The notes under the pieces were generated by a model. That model was not told the DNA's origin. It saw nothing but the letters and a program-made list of their open reading frames with translations, and searched no databases. From positions 1,736,001 to 1,800,000 of the forward strand of contig NZ_CP014162.1 in the NCBI RefSeq assembly GCF_001543205.1: 64,000 nt of DNA. The letters are read 5' to 3'. This stretch comes from Aerococcus urinaeequi (GTDB lineage Bacteria > Bacillota > Bacilli > Lactobacillales > Aerococcaceae). Position numbers and translations under genes: made by a program. This document shows positions 9,830 through 18,902 of the stretch, piece after piece. The stretch's first letter is position 1, and the number at the start of each line of letters is the position of its first letter.

Positions 9830-10813
9830 ATGCGAGTAGCGATTAAGAGTGCAAAATATGCAGTGGCCACATTTATTGCCATATTTTTGGCTCAGTGGTT
9901 AGGTCTAGATTATGCGGTATCAGCAGGGGTTATTGCCATCCTATCCCTAGCAGAAACCAGTAAGAAAACTGTGCAATACATCGGCAACTTGACCCTCACC
10001 ATGATTTTGAGTTTGTTAATTGCCACCATATTATTCAATCTTTATGGTTATGAAATTTGGGTATTTTCACTTTATCTATTAATTACCTACCCTGTTTCTG
10101 TCTACCTGAAGAGCGATAACGCCATTGCCCCCTGTGCGGTATTTATTTCCCATTTGTTGCTTGAACAAGCGTCAGATTTTAATTGGTGGGTCAACGAAAT
10201 GCTTCTACTTGTGATTGGTGTTGGGATTGCAGTAATTGTCAATTTGTATCAGACATCTGCCAGTGGCGAGATGGACAAGTTGAAAGGGGAAATTGAAGGG
10301 GAAATGCAGATCATTTTAAACCATTTAGCTGACAAAATGGATACCCCTGACCACCCGGGTCACCTCTTATATGAACATATCGACCAGGCTTACGAGTTGG
10401 CGAAACATGGAGAATTCCTGGCATTGAAGGAGGCTGAAAATAATATCACGGGTGATGTGCAAAATTACTATCTAAATTATTTTTCAATGCGGTCTTCCCA
10501 ATTGATTATTCTCTATGATATCAACAATTCTTTGGATAATATTTATGAATCAACAAATCAGACTTATGACTTGAGTGGCTTTTTCCGTCACGTTAGTCAA
10601 CAATTATCGGAATCAAATACAGCAGCTAAACTTCGTAATGAATTAAATCAATTAAAAACACGGTTTAGACAGCAACCCTTACCGCAAACTCGAAATGAAT
10701 TTGAAACCCGGTCTATGCTCTTTGATATCTTATTAGACTGCGAGAAATTCTTGAATCTGAAATACGAGTTTTATAAATCTGGGCAGCGTTTAAAATATCT
10801 CCAAAGCAAATAA
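9830..10813 (+). CDS. Aromatic acid exporter (ArAE)/DUF939 family membrane protein
   Basis: 327 residues. Four to five transmembrane helices fill residues 8-145. A charged cytoplasmic domain of about 180 residues follows, made of long helices (for example QLSESNTAAKLRNELNQLKT). This is the layout of Firmicute DUF939/ArAE_1 proteins, which are related to FUSC transporters. Substrate unknown. The gene stands alone between the divergent rpoY-rnjA unit and the convergent hemolysin III gene, with its own promoter and terminator. Confidence 0.8.
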   Translation: MRVAIKSAKYAVATFIAIFLAQWLGLDYAVSAGVIAILSLAETSKKTVQYIGNLTLTMILSLLIATILFNLYGYEIWVFSLYLLITYPVSVYLKSDNAIAPCAVFISHLLLEQASDFNWWVNEMLLLVIGVGIAVIVNLYQTSASGEMDKLKGEIEGEMQIILNHLADKMDTPDHPGHLLYEHIDQAYELAKHGEFLALKEAENNITGDVQNYYLNYFSMRSSQLIILYDINNSLDNIYESTNQTYDLSGFFRHVSQQLSESNTAAKLRNELNQLKTRFRQQPLPQTRNEFETRSMLFDILLDCEKFLNLKYEFYKSGQRLKYLQSK

Positions 10814-10872
10814 AAGATACCAAGCAAAGGCGAGTAGCAGGACTACTAAACTATGCTTGGTATCTTATTTTT
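10814..10872 (+). terminator. Bidirectional terminator
   Basis: AAGATACCAAGC at 10814-10825 pairs with GCTTGGTATCTT at 10855-10866, followed by TATTTTTC. An inner AGTAG/CTACT hairpin lies in the loop. It separates two convergent genes. Confidence 0.85.
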
Positions 10873-10893
10873 CATATTAAAAGCATTTCATTC

Positions 10894-11565
10894 CTATACA
10901 TATAATAAGACGGCGAAGTACATCGCGATTGAACCACCGAGTACAAATAAGTGCCAAATGACATGCCAGAATTTCAAGTTATCATGGGCGTAGAAGATAG
11001 TGCCGACTGTATAAGTTACCCCGCCGGCGATTAGCCAAGCGATACCACCAGAACCGATGGCTGTGGCCATTTGCGGGATAGCAATAACCCCGAACCAGCC
11101 CATCAAAATATATAAAAGGGTAGAAAATTTCTTCATCTTATTTAGGAAGAGGATTTTACCGATAATTCCAAATAGGGCGATGGCCCATTGTGCAATGAAG
11201 ATAAACCAGCCAAAGACACCACCGATAGCGACTAGGGCAAAGGGTGTGTATGATCCAGCAATTAAAATAAAAATCGATGAATGGTCGATAATTTTTAGGA
11301 TACCCGCAGCTTTGGTAAATGAAAAGCTGTGGTATAAGGTTGAAGCCAAGTATAGGGCACACATAGAGATGCCGTACACCACGTATGAAAAAATTTCGAT
11401 ACTATTTTGGTTTTCAACACCTTTAAGGATTAGGAAAACGGTGGCAACAATTGAAAGGACAAACCCAATGCCATGTGTCACTGAATTCAGGACCTCATTC
11501 GTGATATAATAAGCTTTCGTATAAGGTAATTTGATTTTTTCTTGACTACGTGAATTAGCAGACAT
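10894..11565 (-). CDS. Hemolysin III family membrane protein (YplQ-like)
   Basis: 223 residues with seven hydrophobic segments, a member of the HlyIII/PAQR superfamily. Conserved polar residues that could bind metal are visible in NSVTHGIGF near the N-terminus, STLYHSF and DHSSIFILIAGSYTPF in the middle, and FWHVIWHLFVL near the C-terminus. AGGAGGAAAATA precedes the ATG at 11565. Most bacterial members have no shown haemolytic activity, so a role in membrane homeostasis is as likely. Confidence 0.9.
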   Translation of the reverse strand: MSANSRSQEKIKLPYTKAYYITNEVLNSVTHGIGFVLSIVATVFLILKGVENQNSIEIFSYVVYGISMCALYLASTLYHSFSFTKAAGILKIIDHSSIFILIAGSYTPFALVAIGGVFGWFIFIAQWAIALFGIIGKILFLNKMKKFSTLLYILMGWFGVIAIPQMATAIGSGGIAWLIAGGVTYTVGTIFYAHDNLKFWHVIWHLFVLGGSIAMYFAVLLYV

Positions 11566-11604
11566 TATTTTCCTCCTTTAGTAAGATGCGTTTTTTACAC
11601 ATGT

Positions 11605-11613
11605 AGTATAGCA
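11605..11613 (-). promoter_or_regulatory. Extended -10 promoter of the hemolysin III gene
   Basis: On the minus strand TGC precedes TATACT (complement of AGTATA at 11605-11610). No clear -35 box. Confidence 0.4.
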
Positions 11614-11714
11614 TATTCTATTAGGTAATTATGGGAATTCGATGCAATTAATACTAATTTAAATTTTATCTGATAAAATATATGTAAGCAGAAAAACAGT
11701 TGAGGTGAGCGGAA

Positions 11715-13001
11715 ATGGCGAGAAATATGGATTGGTCTCTTGCTGAAGAATTAACCAAGAAAACGCAAGAAGAAATTGAAAAAATAGAAAAAGTACATAT
11801 TCTAGTAGTAGGTAAAACGGGTGTTGGGAAATCGACTTTAATCAACAATATTTTCCGGGAGAGATTAGCGGAAACAGGGATTGGGCAACCCATCACCAAA
11901 CATTTGCATAAAATCGAAAAAGAAGGCGTGCCAATGGTCCTTTATGATACAAGAGGGTTGGAGCTGGATGCAGAAACCCAAAACCAAGTGACGAGTGAAA
12001 TCGACCAAACGCTAGAAGGCATAGCCAAAATGCAACAACATATGCACGTGGCATATTATTGTATCAATGCATCTTCATCGCGGATTGAAGATATGGAGAT
12101 TCGTTTGATTGAATATTTAGCTACTAAGATGCCGGTTATCTTAGTACTGACTCAATCTATCGGGGATCAAGCCTTGAAATTTGAACAATACCTAGTCAAT
12201 CAAAATCTATCCGTCCAAGCAATTATTCGGTTAATGGCCCAGGATTATAAGATTACTGACGAATTTACCATTCCTGCCTTCGGTCTAAAAGAGCTTGTTG
12301 AAAGAACAATTGGCTTATTGCCACATCAGGTCCACACAGCTTTTAACAATGCCCAACAGATTGATATTGAACGGAAGAGCCGAGCAGCGCGACGTTGGGC
12401 GCGTAGATATACTGTCACTACCTTTGGTGTTGGATTCACCCCCATCCCTTTTTCCGATGCAACCGTCCTAGTGCCCATGCAAATAGGTATGATGGCCCAT
12501 ATTACAGCTATATTTGGCATTTCCATGGACCGAGCGACTGCCTTAGGCATCTTAGGGGCTATTGGTGGAACAGGATCAGCAACCTATTTAGGACGACTAA
12601 TCGTTTCGAACGTGGTGAAATTTATCCCAGGTATCGGGTCTGTGGCAGGTGGGATGATTTCAGGAACAACTGCCTCAATCATTACCACAGCCCTAGCCAT
12701 GTCCTACATCGAAGTCCTGACTTTTATCGCCACAGCAGAAGCTAAAGGTGAAGAGGTCAGTCCACGAACAGTCCGTAAATTGATGAAAGATTTATACGGA
12801 CAAAGACTGAAACGCGGGCAAAATGACCCCGATTTCCAAGCTGCTATGGCGGATATCGAAGCGAAAAAGGGTCAAGATGCTGAGGGGACCAAAGAAAAGG
12901 ACACTAGCCAAGGCGTTTCTCTAGATGATGAAGTAGAAGAAGGTGGTCAAAAGACGCGGATTAACTGGCCAAAATGGTCATTTAGAAACCGAAAACGCTA
13001 G
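11715..13001 (+). CDS. Dynamin/Era-like GTPase with DUF697 membrane domain
   Basis: 428 residues. The N-terminal G domain has the P-loop GKTGVGKST (residues 33-41) and the G3 motif in YDTRGLEL. Where the G4 motif (NKxD/TKxD) should be there is LVLTQS, so guanine recognition is atypical. After about residue 220 a DUF697-like region carries hydrophobic helices (GFTPIPFSDATVLVPMQIGMM; GILGAIGGTGSATYLG; FIPGIGSVAGGMISG). The C-terminus is a charged tail of about 80 residues ending in a basic patch. GAGGTGAG precedes the ATG. Related proteins are linked to membrane stress, but the exact function is unknown. Confidence 0.78.
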   Translation: MARNMDWSLAEELTKKTQEEIEKIEKVHILVVGKTGVGKSTLINNIFRERLAETGIGQPITKHLHKIEKEGVPMVLYDTRGLELDAETQNQVTSEIDQTLEGIAKMQQHMHVAYYCINASSSRIEDMEIRLIEYLATKMPVILVLTQSIGDQALKFEQYLVNQNLSVQAIIRLMAQDYKITDEFTIPAFGLKELVERTIGLLPHQVHTAFNNAQQIDIERKSRAARRWARRYTVTTFGVGFTPIPFSDATVLVPMQIGMMAHITAIFGISMDRATALGILGAIGGTGSATYLGRLIVSNVVKFIPGIGSVAGGMISGTTASIITTALAMSYIEVLTFIATAEAKGEEVSPRTVRKLMKDLYGQRLKRGQNDPDFQAAMADIEAKKGQDAEGTKEKDTSQGVSLDDEVEEGGQKTRINWPKWSFRNRKR

Positions 13002-13078
13002 TGGTTTTCCTGTATTTTTCGAATTCAAAATAAAACATCTCGTTTTAAAAACTATTGTTCATAGTGATGATAACTTTG

Positions 13079-13087
13079 TGGTATAAT
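13079..13087 (+). promoter_or_regulatory. Extended -10 promoter of the DUF1836-degV pair
   Basis: TGG followed by a perfect TATAAT at 13082-13087, about 30 nt before the GTG start. Confidence 0.5.
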
Positions 13088-13118
13088 ATAATCATAATGA
13101 AATAGTGGGTGAGTATAA

Positions 13119-13694
13119 GTGGAAAAACAATTAGAATTTGAAAACTGGGTCAAAAGTTTAGACGACGTCAACATGCCAAGATGGGAAGATATTACAGATA
13201 TTCCTTTATACATGGACCAACTGATTGCAGTTGTAACCCAGTATTTAGAACCATTCCAAATTTTTTCTTCAGATAAGAAACCTGTGACATCTTCAATGGT
13301 CAATAACTATGTTAAACTAGGATTAATTCCAAAGCCCATCAAGAGACATTACAATAAACGTCATATCGCGTATTTAATCGTCATTACCTTATTTAAAGAA
13401 GTAATTTCAATTCAAGACATCCGTCGTGTATTGATCTTTCTAGCGCAGTCACAAGGCAATTCAAACGCCTACAATCAATTCTGTGCCTTATTAGAAATTA
13501 CCATCAAACGAAAAGGGCATGTATATTTAAATGTAGCCGTGGATGACGAAATTGAAACAGACTATTCAAATCCAGAGGATTTTGATAAGTATATTATCTA
13601 TTTGGCTTGCGAAACAATCACTAATTTATTGTTTGCGAAAAAATTTATTTCCTTTGTAGATCAAGATACCACAGAGATAGAAACAGAAGCATAA
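13119..13694 (+). CDS. DUF1836 family putative DNA-binding protein
   Basis: 191 residues starting with GTG at 13119, preceded by GGGTGAG. The central part (TSSMVNNYVKLGLIPKPIKR, then HYNKRHIAYLIVI) looks like a MerR-type winged helix, as described for DUF1836 proteins. It lies 23 nt upstream of degV, a pairing frequent in Lactobacillales, and probably shares its transcript. A regulator of fatty-acid or envelope genes is possible but not shown. Confidence 0.75.
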   Translation: MEKQLEFENWVKSLDDVNMPRWEDITDIPLYMDQLIAVVTQYLEPFQIFSSDKKPVTSSMVNNYVKLGLIPKPIKRHYNKRHIAYLIVITLFKEVISIQDIRRVLIFLAQSQGNSNAYNQFCALLEITIKRKGHVYLNVAVDDEIETDYSNPEDFDKYIIYLACETITNLLFAKKFISFVDQDTTEIETEA

Positions 13695-13717
13695 CCCTTA
13701 TAGTAGGAGGTAGTCAA

Positions 13718-14593
13718 TTGGAAAAAATAGGTTTTATTGTGGACTCTGGTTCAGATGTTCCAAAAGAGTTTGTCGACAAATTTGAAATCGAAGTATTACC
13801 TTTAAATGTAGCCTTTAAAGATGGCGATTACTTGGATGGGGTAACCATTCAACCACAAGAAGTATTTGAGCGTATGACATCGGAAATCCCGAAAACATCC
13901 CTACCAAGTGGTGAATTGATTTCTCAAGCCTTTGAAAACTTAATAGAAAAAGGCTGTACGCATATTATCGCCATTACCATTTCATCAAATCTTTCTGGTA
14001 CTAACAACTCAGTTCGTTTAATTGCGGAAGAATTTCCTCAAGTGGAGTTTTTCCTTTTAGATACGAAAAACATTGGTATCGGTTCAGGACTATTCATGAT
14101 CGCTGCAACAAAATACTTCGAAATGAAGAATGACTTTAAAATGATTACCAAGAAATTACAGGATTCAGTTGAAAAAGGTCATGTATTTTTCCATATCCCT
14201 AACTTAAAATATCTAATTGCTGGTGGACGAATTGGCCGGGTGACGGGTGCAGTAGGTACCTTGTTAAATATTCAACCAATTATCACTTGTGATGAAGAGG
14301 GAATTTATACAACAATCGCTAAAATCCGCGCCTCAAAAACCAATAATGAAGCCAAAACCATTAAGAAGATGGTTGATTTAGTGAAGGGCGTTGTTCCTGA
14401 AAGCCAAGAATTTTTATTGGCTTCTTGTGGCGGTAATCCGGCTGCTAGAGTGACATCAGCCAAGCTTTTGGAAGGACTTAAAGACGCTTTACCGGAATTT
14501 GAAGAAGCCTACGATGTCCAACTGGGATCAGCTTTAGCGGTACATACGGGACCTGAATTAACAGGTTGTGCGATCTTACCTTTGTATAAATAA
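13718..14593 (+). CDS. DegV family fatty-acid-binding protein (FakB-like)
   Basis: 291 residues. DegV/FakB proteins hold a fatty acid in a pocket and present it to the kinase FakA, which makes acyl-phosphate for phospholipid synthesis. The start is TTG at 13718, chosen because TAGGAGG lies directly upstream and translation gives the typical N-terminus EKIGFIVDSGSDVP. PKTSLPSGE (about residues 54-62) and the AGGRIGRV loop (about 168-175) match family ligand-binding segments. No fakA is in the window. Confidence 0.88.
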   Translation: MEKIGFIVDSGSDVPKEFVDKFEIEVLPLNVAFKDGDYLDGVTIQPQEVFERMTSEIPKTSLPSGELISQAFENLIEKGCTHIIAITISSNLSGTNNSVRLIAEEFPQVEFFLLDTKNIGIGSGLFMIAATKYFEMKNDFKMITKKLQDSVEKGHVFFHIPNLKYLIAGGRIGRVTGAVGTLLNIQPIITCDEEGIYTTIAKIRASKTNNEAKTIKKMVDLVKGVVPESQEFLLASCGGNPAARVTSAKLLEGLKDALPEFEEAYDVQLGSALAVHTGPELTGCAILPLYK

Positions 14594-14640
14594 AATATGA
14601 GGAGTGCCTATTTTATAAAATAAGCCAAGCTAAATAAAGA

Positions 14641-14697
14641 AACAGGCGGTGTTCCGGATGAAATCTCATCTGGCATACCGCCTGTTTTTGTGGCTAT
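14641..14697 (+). terminator. Terminator between degV and the UbiB-like gene
   Basis: AACAGGCGGT at 14641-14650 pairs with ACCGCCTGTT at 14677-14686, and TTT continues the run. It sits between convergent genes and may act in both directions. Confidence 0.85.
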
Positions 14698-14722
14698 TTC
14701 AATCGTGGCAAATTCAGGGTCG

Positions 14723-16315
14723 CTATTTCCTTCGGGCCCGCAGCATGGATATTAGTAGGATTAACCCGATAAGCGCTGTGATGACGAAAAAGAAAATACC
14801 CAGCAATTCTGCATAATAGGTTTGTGCTGAGGTAATGATCAAAGTGGAGGCCAAGATAAGGGCGGATAGAATTACTCCAAAAATAATGCGGTTAATCATT
14901 GAGTTAATGTCCCGTATCCGGTCATCCACATTTTCAAAGGTTAGTCGTACATTCAAACGACCGTTATTGATGTTGTCCACTAAATTTTCTATCTTAGTTG
15001 GCATCCTTCTAGTGGTATTCAAGGTCCTAAAGGCTTCTCGTGCAACAGCATTCGGGTCCAAGAATTTCTCCCAGGGAATGGTGCCGCTAGACAAGAAGAA
15101 AGATTGAAAGATCGCCATAAAATCTAGATGTGGGTCTAAACTTTGGGCAACGCCTTGAACCATGGCAATGGTTTTCTCCAGTAAAATATATTCAGATGGG
15201 AAAATCAGCCCGTGTTTATGACCAAATTTTAGTAGGTCCTGGAAGATATCGTCAATTTCCAAGGCTTCCATCCCGGTGGTTAGGTAGCGGTTAAACAAGG
15301 TTTCAATGTCCCGGTATAAAACGACCTTGTCGACAGTTTTATTCTGTTTACAGATTTGCAGCAAGACATTGACTAAACCATCGATATCTTTACTGACTAA
15401 GGAAGTCAATATTTGAACCAGTAGCTGTTTTTGGCCGGGGGAAATTTTCCCCATTGCCCCAAAGTCAATAAAGACAATTTTCCCATCTTTAATCAGGATA
15501 TTGCCGGCATGGGGGTCAGCGTGATAAAAGCCATCGTCAAATACCTGGTATAAATAGGACAAGACGAATTTGCTTGCTAAATCATTGAGGTCATAACCTT
15601 CTTCTTTTAAGGCAAAATGGCGTCCGATTGAAATACCATCAATATATTCTTGAATCAACACTTGTCTGGTCGACAGACTTAAATAAGGAATCGGGTTCAA
15701 AATGGTTGTCCGCTGTCTGTGATTTTCTGCAAACAGCAACATATTATGTGCTTCATTGAGGAAATCAATTTCTTCTAAAATCTGAATCTTAATGTCTTTT
15801 AAAATTTCTACCGGGTTGATAATGACATCAATAAAAATCGATGGGATGGCTTCAACAACCCGAATAAAAATATTTAAATCGCGAATCAATTGGTCTTCAA
15901 TTTCAGGTCGCTGGACCTTTACTATTACCTGCTCACCAGATTTCATCTGGGCCCGGTGGACTTGGGCAATTGAAGCTGAAGCCATAGGTTTCTTGGTGAT
16001 GGTGGCAAAATCATCCTCAATATGCCGGCCAACAGACTCAAAATACTCTTGTTGAATAATGTCATAGGGGATGGGCAGGGTATCTTCTTGCAACTTCTCT
16101 AATTCCACTAAATATTCTGTCGACAAGAGGTCACTTCTAGTCGATAAAATTTGCCCAATCTTAATAAAACTAGGGCCTAATTCTTCAAAAGCTTGTTTTA
16201 GGGCTCTAGGTCGATCGTCTTCTTCATTCTTTTTCAGTCGATATCGTATTTCACCAAATCCGTAACGTCCTAATATGGAGACGATTTCACGGAAACGACT
16301 ACTATCTCTTTGCAT
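14723..16315 (-). CDS. ABC1/UbiB family atypical kinase
   Basis: 530 residues of the UbiB/AarF/ADCK family. KIGQ lies at residues 52-55 (FIKIGQILSTR). An Ala-rich nucleotide loop (ASASIAQVH), the lysine in VIVKVQRP, the catalytic HADPHAGNI and the metal-binding IDFGAMG follow. Two transmembrane helices close the C-terminus. In proteobacteria UbiB supports ubiquinone synthesis. Lactobacillales do not make ubiquinone, so here a role in isoprenoid lipid or menaquinone handling is only a guess. A phasin-like gene lies upstream in the same direction. Confidence 0.88.
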   Translation of the reverse strand: MQRDSSRFREIVSILGRYGFGEIRYRLKKNEEDDRPRALKQAFEELGPSFIKIGQILSTRSDLLSTEYLVELEKLQEDTLPIPYDIIQQEYFESVGRHIEDDFATITKKPMASASIAQVHRAQMKSGEQVIVKVQRPEIEDQLIRDLNIFIRVVEAIPSIFIDVIINPVEILKDIKIQILEEIDFLNEAHNMLLFAENHRQRTTILNPIPYLSLSTRQVLIQEYIDGISIGRHFALKEEGYDLNDLASKFVLSYLYQVFDDGFYHADPHAGNILIKDGKIVFIDFGAMGKISPGQKQLLVQILTSLVSKDIDGLVNVLLQICKQNKTVDKVVLYRDIETLFNRYLTTGMEALEIDDIFQDLLKFGHKHGLIFPSEYILLEKTIAMVQGVAQSLDPHLDFMAIFQSFFLSSGTIPWEKFLDPNAVAREAFRTLNTTRRMPTKIENLVDNINNGRLNVRLTFENVDDRIRDINSMINRIIFGVILSALILASTLIITSAQTYYAELLGIFFFVITALIGLILLISMLRARRK

Positions 16316-16367
16316 GTTATCACCGTCAATTCAAAGCAATTCCTATTAAAAAACTGTATATGGCAGA

Positions 16368-16397
16368 TGAGGCTGGGACAAAAATGCCTCAGCCTCA
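16368..16397 (-). terminator. Hairpin after the phasin-like gene
   Basis: TGAGGCTG at 16368-16375 pairs with CAGCCTCA at 16390-16397. The loop is A/T-rich, and the T-run is in the loop rather than after the stem, so terminator function is uncertain. Confidence 0.4.
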
Positions 16398-16421
16398 ACT
16401 TATCGTTATATGATCTAAAAA

Positions 16422-16745
16422 TTATTGAATGACGTCTTCTATGGCATCTTCATCCGCAGATTCGGTGTTCGTACCTTTTAATGATTGGACTTCTTGAGTT
16501 AAGTTTTCGACTTGTGTTTGTAGTGCTAAGATGCGTTCAGATAAAGTTTGGTCTAAAGGATCTGAAGCGTTTGAACCTTTTGCATGGCCCTTAGCTACCC
16601 GTTGAATATCTTCACTTAATGATTTTCCTTCAGCTACAGAAATTTGTCCTTTTTCAATGAGACTTTTTAACACTTCATCGGCTTTCTCATAAGTTAGTCG
16701 TGTACCACCTACTGCTGCTAGAAATAAATTTTTAATCGGATTCAT
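16422..16745 (-). CDS. Phasin-like small helical protein
   Basis: About 107 residues beginning MNPIKNLFLAAVGGTR. The ATG at 16745 is preferred because AGGAGTG lies 6-7 nt upstream of it, whereas the ATG further upstream at 16814 has no such site. A short hydrophobic start is followed by an amphipathic helix (ADEVLKSLIEKGQISVAEG). A C-terminal coiled coil (ERILALQTQVENLTQEVQSL) comes before an acidic tail. This resembles proteins annotated as polyhydroxyalkanoate-granule phasins, often found next to UbiB-like kinases. No PHA genes are seen here. Confidence 0.7.
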   Translation of the reverse strand: MNPIKNLFLAAVGGTRLTYEKADEVLKSLIEKGQISVAEGKSLSEDIQRVAKGHAKGSNASDPLDQTLSERILALQTQVENLTQEVQSLKGTNTESADEDAIEDVIQ

Positions 16746-16843
16746 GTAGAAACACTCCTTTTTCTGCTTTAGGGTCATGTGCTTAGATATGATAGGTGTA
16801 TGAATATTTGTCATTTACCACTTATATAGTATAAGAAAATCGT

Positions 16844-17140
16844 TTATTGTTCAATAAAACGGTAAATAAAATTTTCTTCTTCGGGAGAAAAGTCGACTTC
16901 AAAGTCGTAGCCATTGAAGAACCAGTCATCATTTTCCGTAATATAGTATTGGATACCGTCAATTTTTTCATCAATTAAGAGGGCACCTTCTGGCGATTCT
17001 ACGGATAAGCCAACTGAAAATCCTTCATGGACAGCTGTTTTACCGTAAACGCGGCTATGAAATCCGACTTGGCTTCCCGAGGACAATCCCATGTTATTTT
17101 TGAAGTATGCTTGTGCTGCTGGTGTTATCGTTAGTTTCAT
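16844..17140 (-). CDS. HesB/YneR-like protein without cysteines
   Basis: 98 residues beginning MKLTITPAAQAYF, the fold signature of the HesB/IscA superfamily. The cysteines that bind Fe-S clusters in IscA/SufA are absent, because the translated protein has none. It therefore belongs to the YneR/YfhF side of the family, whose role is unknown, and it should not be called an Fe-S scaffold. It has its own promoter. Confidence 0.8.
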   Translation of the reverse strand: MKLTITPAAQAYFKNNMGLSSGSQVGFHSRVYGKTAVHEGFSVGLSVESPEGALLIDEKIDGIQYYITENDDWFFNGYDFEVDFSPEEENFIYRFIEQ

Positions 17141-17179
17141 CTAAAGTCGCCTCCATTAAACTTGAAATCTGATATTGTC

Positions 17180-17207
17180 ATTATAACGTATTGTTTCTTG
17201 AAAGCAA
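17180..17207 (-). promoter_or_regulatory. Promoter of the HesB-like gene
   Basis: On the minus strand TTGCTT (complement of 17202-17207) and TATAAT (complement of 17180-17185) are 16 nt apart, about 40 nt before the start codon. Confidence 0.6.
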
Positions 17208-17337
17208 TTTTTTGGTGTTTCTGAAGGAGGTACCAGCATTTTCTTTAAACGATTAAAAGATTAACCGTGGAATCGTAGCACACTACTTATGAAACTATGA
17301 TAGAATGTTCATGCAAGCCAAAGGGAGGATTATCAAC

Positions 17338-18003
17338 ATGCAAGCTATCGTAAAATTTGATCAAGTGACCTTTCAACCAGGCGACACAGCCCTCTTAAAA
17401 GACATTTCTTTTTCTATATATGCAAATGAAATGATCCGTGTCGAAGGACCGTCTGGAAGCGGAAAAAGTACCTTGCTGCGTTTAATTGCAGCCCTTATTC
17501 CGAGAAATTCAGGTCAAATTAACTACTTAGACCAACCACTAGAAGAAGTAGCTTATCAAACATACCGGCAAAATATTTCATATGTGGCCCAAAATCCACT
17601 ATTATTCGGCGAAACCATCCGTGATAATTTTGAATTGGTTTATGAAGCCCACGATAAAGACTTTGATGAAAATCTTGTATTGTCTTATATGAAGGCTTTC
17701 GGTTTAAGCCATATTGCACTCGACAAATCGATTCATAAAATTTCTGGCGGGGAAAAACAGCGGATTGGTTTAATCAGACACCTGCTTTTTCCACCTAAAG
17801 TCCTCTTATTAGATGAAATTACTTCATCATTAGATGAGGACAATCGTGAATTGGTATGGCAGATTTTACTGGACTATAAAGAAAAACACGGAGTCACCAT
17901 CCTATGGATTAGCCATATTCAAGATGGGTCTCTCCAACCAAACCGGGTCTTCCATATTGCCAACCAAGAAATGATAATTGAGGAGCGTGGTCTAAATGAC
18001 TAA
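17338..18003 (+). CDS. fetA: ABC transporter ATP-binding protein FetA/YbbL
   Basis: 221 residues counted from the ATG at 17338, which follows GGGAGGATT. An earlier in-frame ATG at 17305 lies before this ribosome site. The NBD contains Walker A (GPSGSGKST), Q-loop (YVAQNPLLFG), signature (ISGGEKQRIG) and Walker B (VLLLDEITSSLD). It overlaps the next gene by 8 nt. FetAB is proposed to export iron and confer peroxide tolerance in E. coli. Applying that here is inference. Confidence 0.85.
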   Translation: MQAIVKFDQVTFQPGDTALLKDISFSIYANEMIRVEGPSGSGKSTLLRLIAALIPRNSGQINYLDQPLEEVAYQTYRQNISYVAQNPLLFGETIRDNFELVYEAHDKDFDENLVLSYMKAFGLSHIALDKSIHKISGGEKQRIGLIRHLLFPPKVLLLDEITSSLDEDNRELVWQILLDYKEKHGVTILWISHIQDGSLQPNRVFHIANQEMIIEERGLND

Positions 18004-18766
18004 TGCATTAACAACAACCCCAACAACTTTAGCTTTTTCATTTATTCTAGTGATTATCGCGGTCTTGATTTCTTATAAAGAGAAATTGGGGCTTGAAAAG
18101 GATATTTTATGGTCAATGCTTCGAATGGTCGTTCAATTGGTCATCATCGGTTACGTGCTAACATACATTTTCCAGATCGATTCAATTATCGTAACGGCCA
18201 TCATTATGATTTTTATGATTGTAAACGCGGCTTATAATGCAGCAAAACGAGCCAATAAGATTCCCAATGCCTTCAAAATTTCTTTAATTTCTATTATTGG
18301 TGGGGTAGTGACGTCAATCCTCGTTTTAGTGGCTTCAGGCTCTATTCAATTCGTACCAGCGCAAATCATCCCAATCACAGGGATGTTAGTGGGAAATGCC
18401 ATGTCAGTTATCGGATTAGCTTTCAGAAATTTGAATAACGAATTCGCCAAATCACAACAAGAAGTCAATGAACAGTTGGCCCTAGGTGCGTCTATTAAAT
18501 TAGCTTCTACAGGTATTGTCAGAGAAGCGATTAGAGGGGCACTGCAACCTACTATTGATACAGCGAGAACTGTCGGTTTGGTCTTGTTGCCAGGTATGAT
18601 GACTGGGATGATGCTAGCAGGTGCGGTACCCTTGAGTGCAATTATGTATCAGATTTTGATTTATTTTATGATGATTGCGACTTCTGCAATCACATCCATG
18701 ATCGCCGTATACTTAGCTTATAAGCATTTCTACAGTAGTTATGGGCAATTACAAATCCCTTCATAA
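17996..18766 (+). CDS. fetB: UPF0014 permease FetB/YbbM
   Basis: 256 residues with about seven transmembrane helices. The UPF0014 hallmark region (IPITGMLVGNAMSV, then EALGA-like LALGAS and ALQPTIDTARTVGLVLLPGMMTGMMLAG) is clear. The start overlaps fetA by 8 nt, so the pair is one transporter. Confidence 0.88.
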   Translation: MTNALTTTPTTLAFSFILVIIAVLISYKEKLGLEKDILWSMLRMVVQLVIIGYVLTYIFQIDSIIVTAIIMIFMIVNAAYNAAKRANKIPNAFKISLISIIGGVVTSILVLVASGSIQFVPAQIIPITGMLVGNAMSVIGLAFRNLNNEFAKSQQEVNEQLALGASIKLASTGIVREAIRGALQPTIDTARTVGLVLLPGMMTGMMLAGAVPLSAIMYQILIYFMMIATSAITSMIAVYLAYKHFYSSYGQLQIPS

Positions 18767-18781
18767 GCGTGTGGGTCAAGG

Positions 18782-18803
18782 AAGCCTGGTGAAGGCTTTT
18801 TTG
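18782..18803 (+). terminator. Terminator after fetB
   Basis: AAGCCT at 18782-18787 pairs with AGGCTT at 18793-18798, followed by a T-run. Confidence 0.75.
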
Positions 18804-18902
18804 CTATCTAAAAGTGTCAAATATCCGTATAATGAGTGATATGTTATTAAGAAGATAGTCCATTGAATGATCAACATTCGACACTATCAAGGAGGTAAAA
18901 GA

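Noticed and set aside
16844-17140. IscA-type Fe-S scaffold assignment
   Set aside because: The translated protein contains no cysteine, so only the fold family is claimed.
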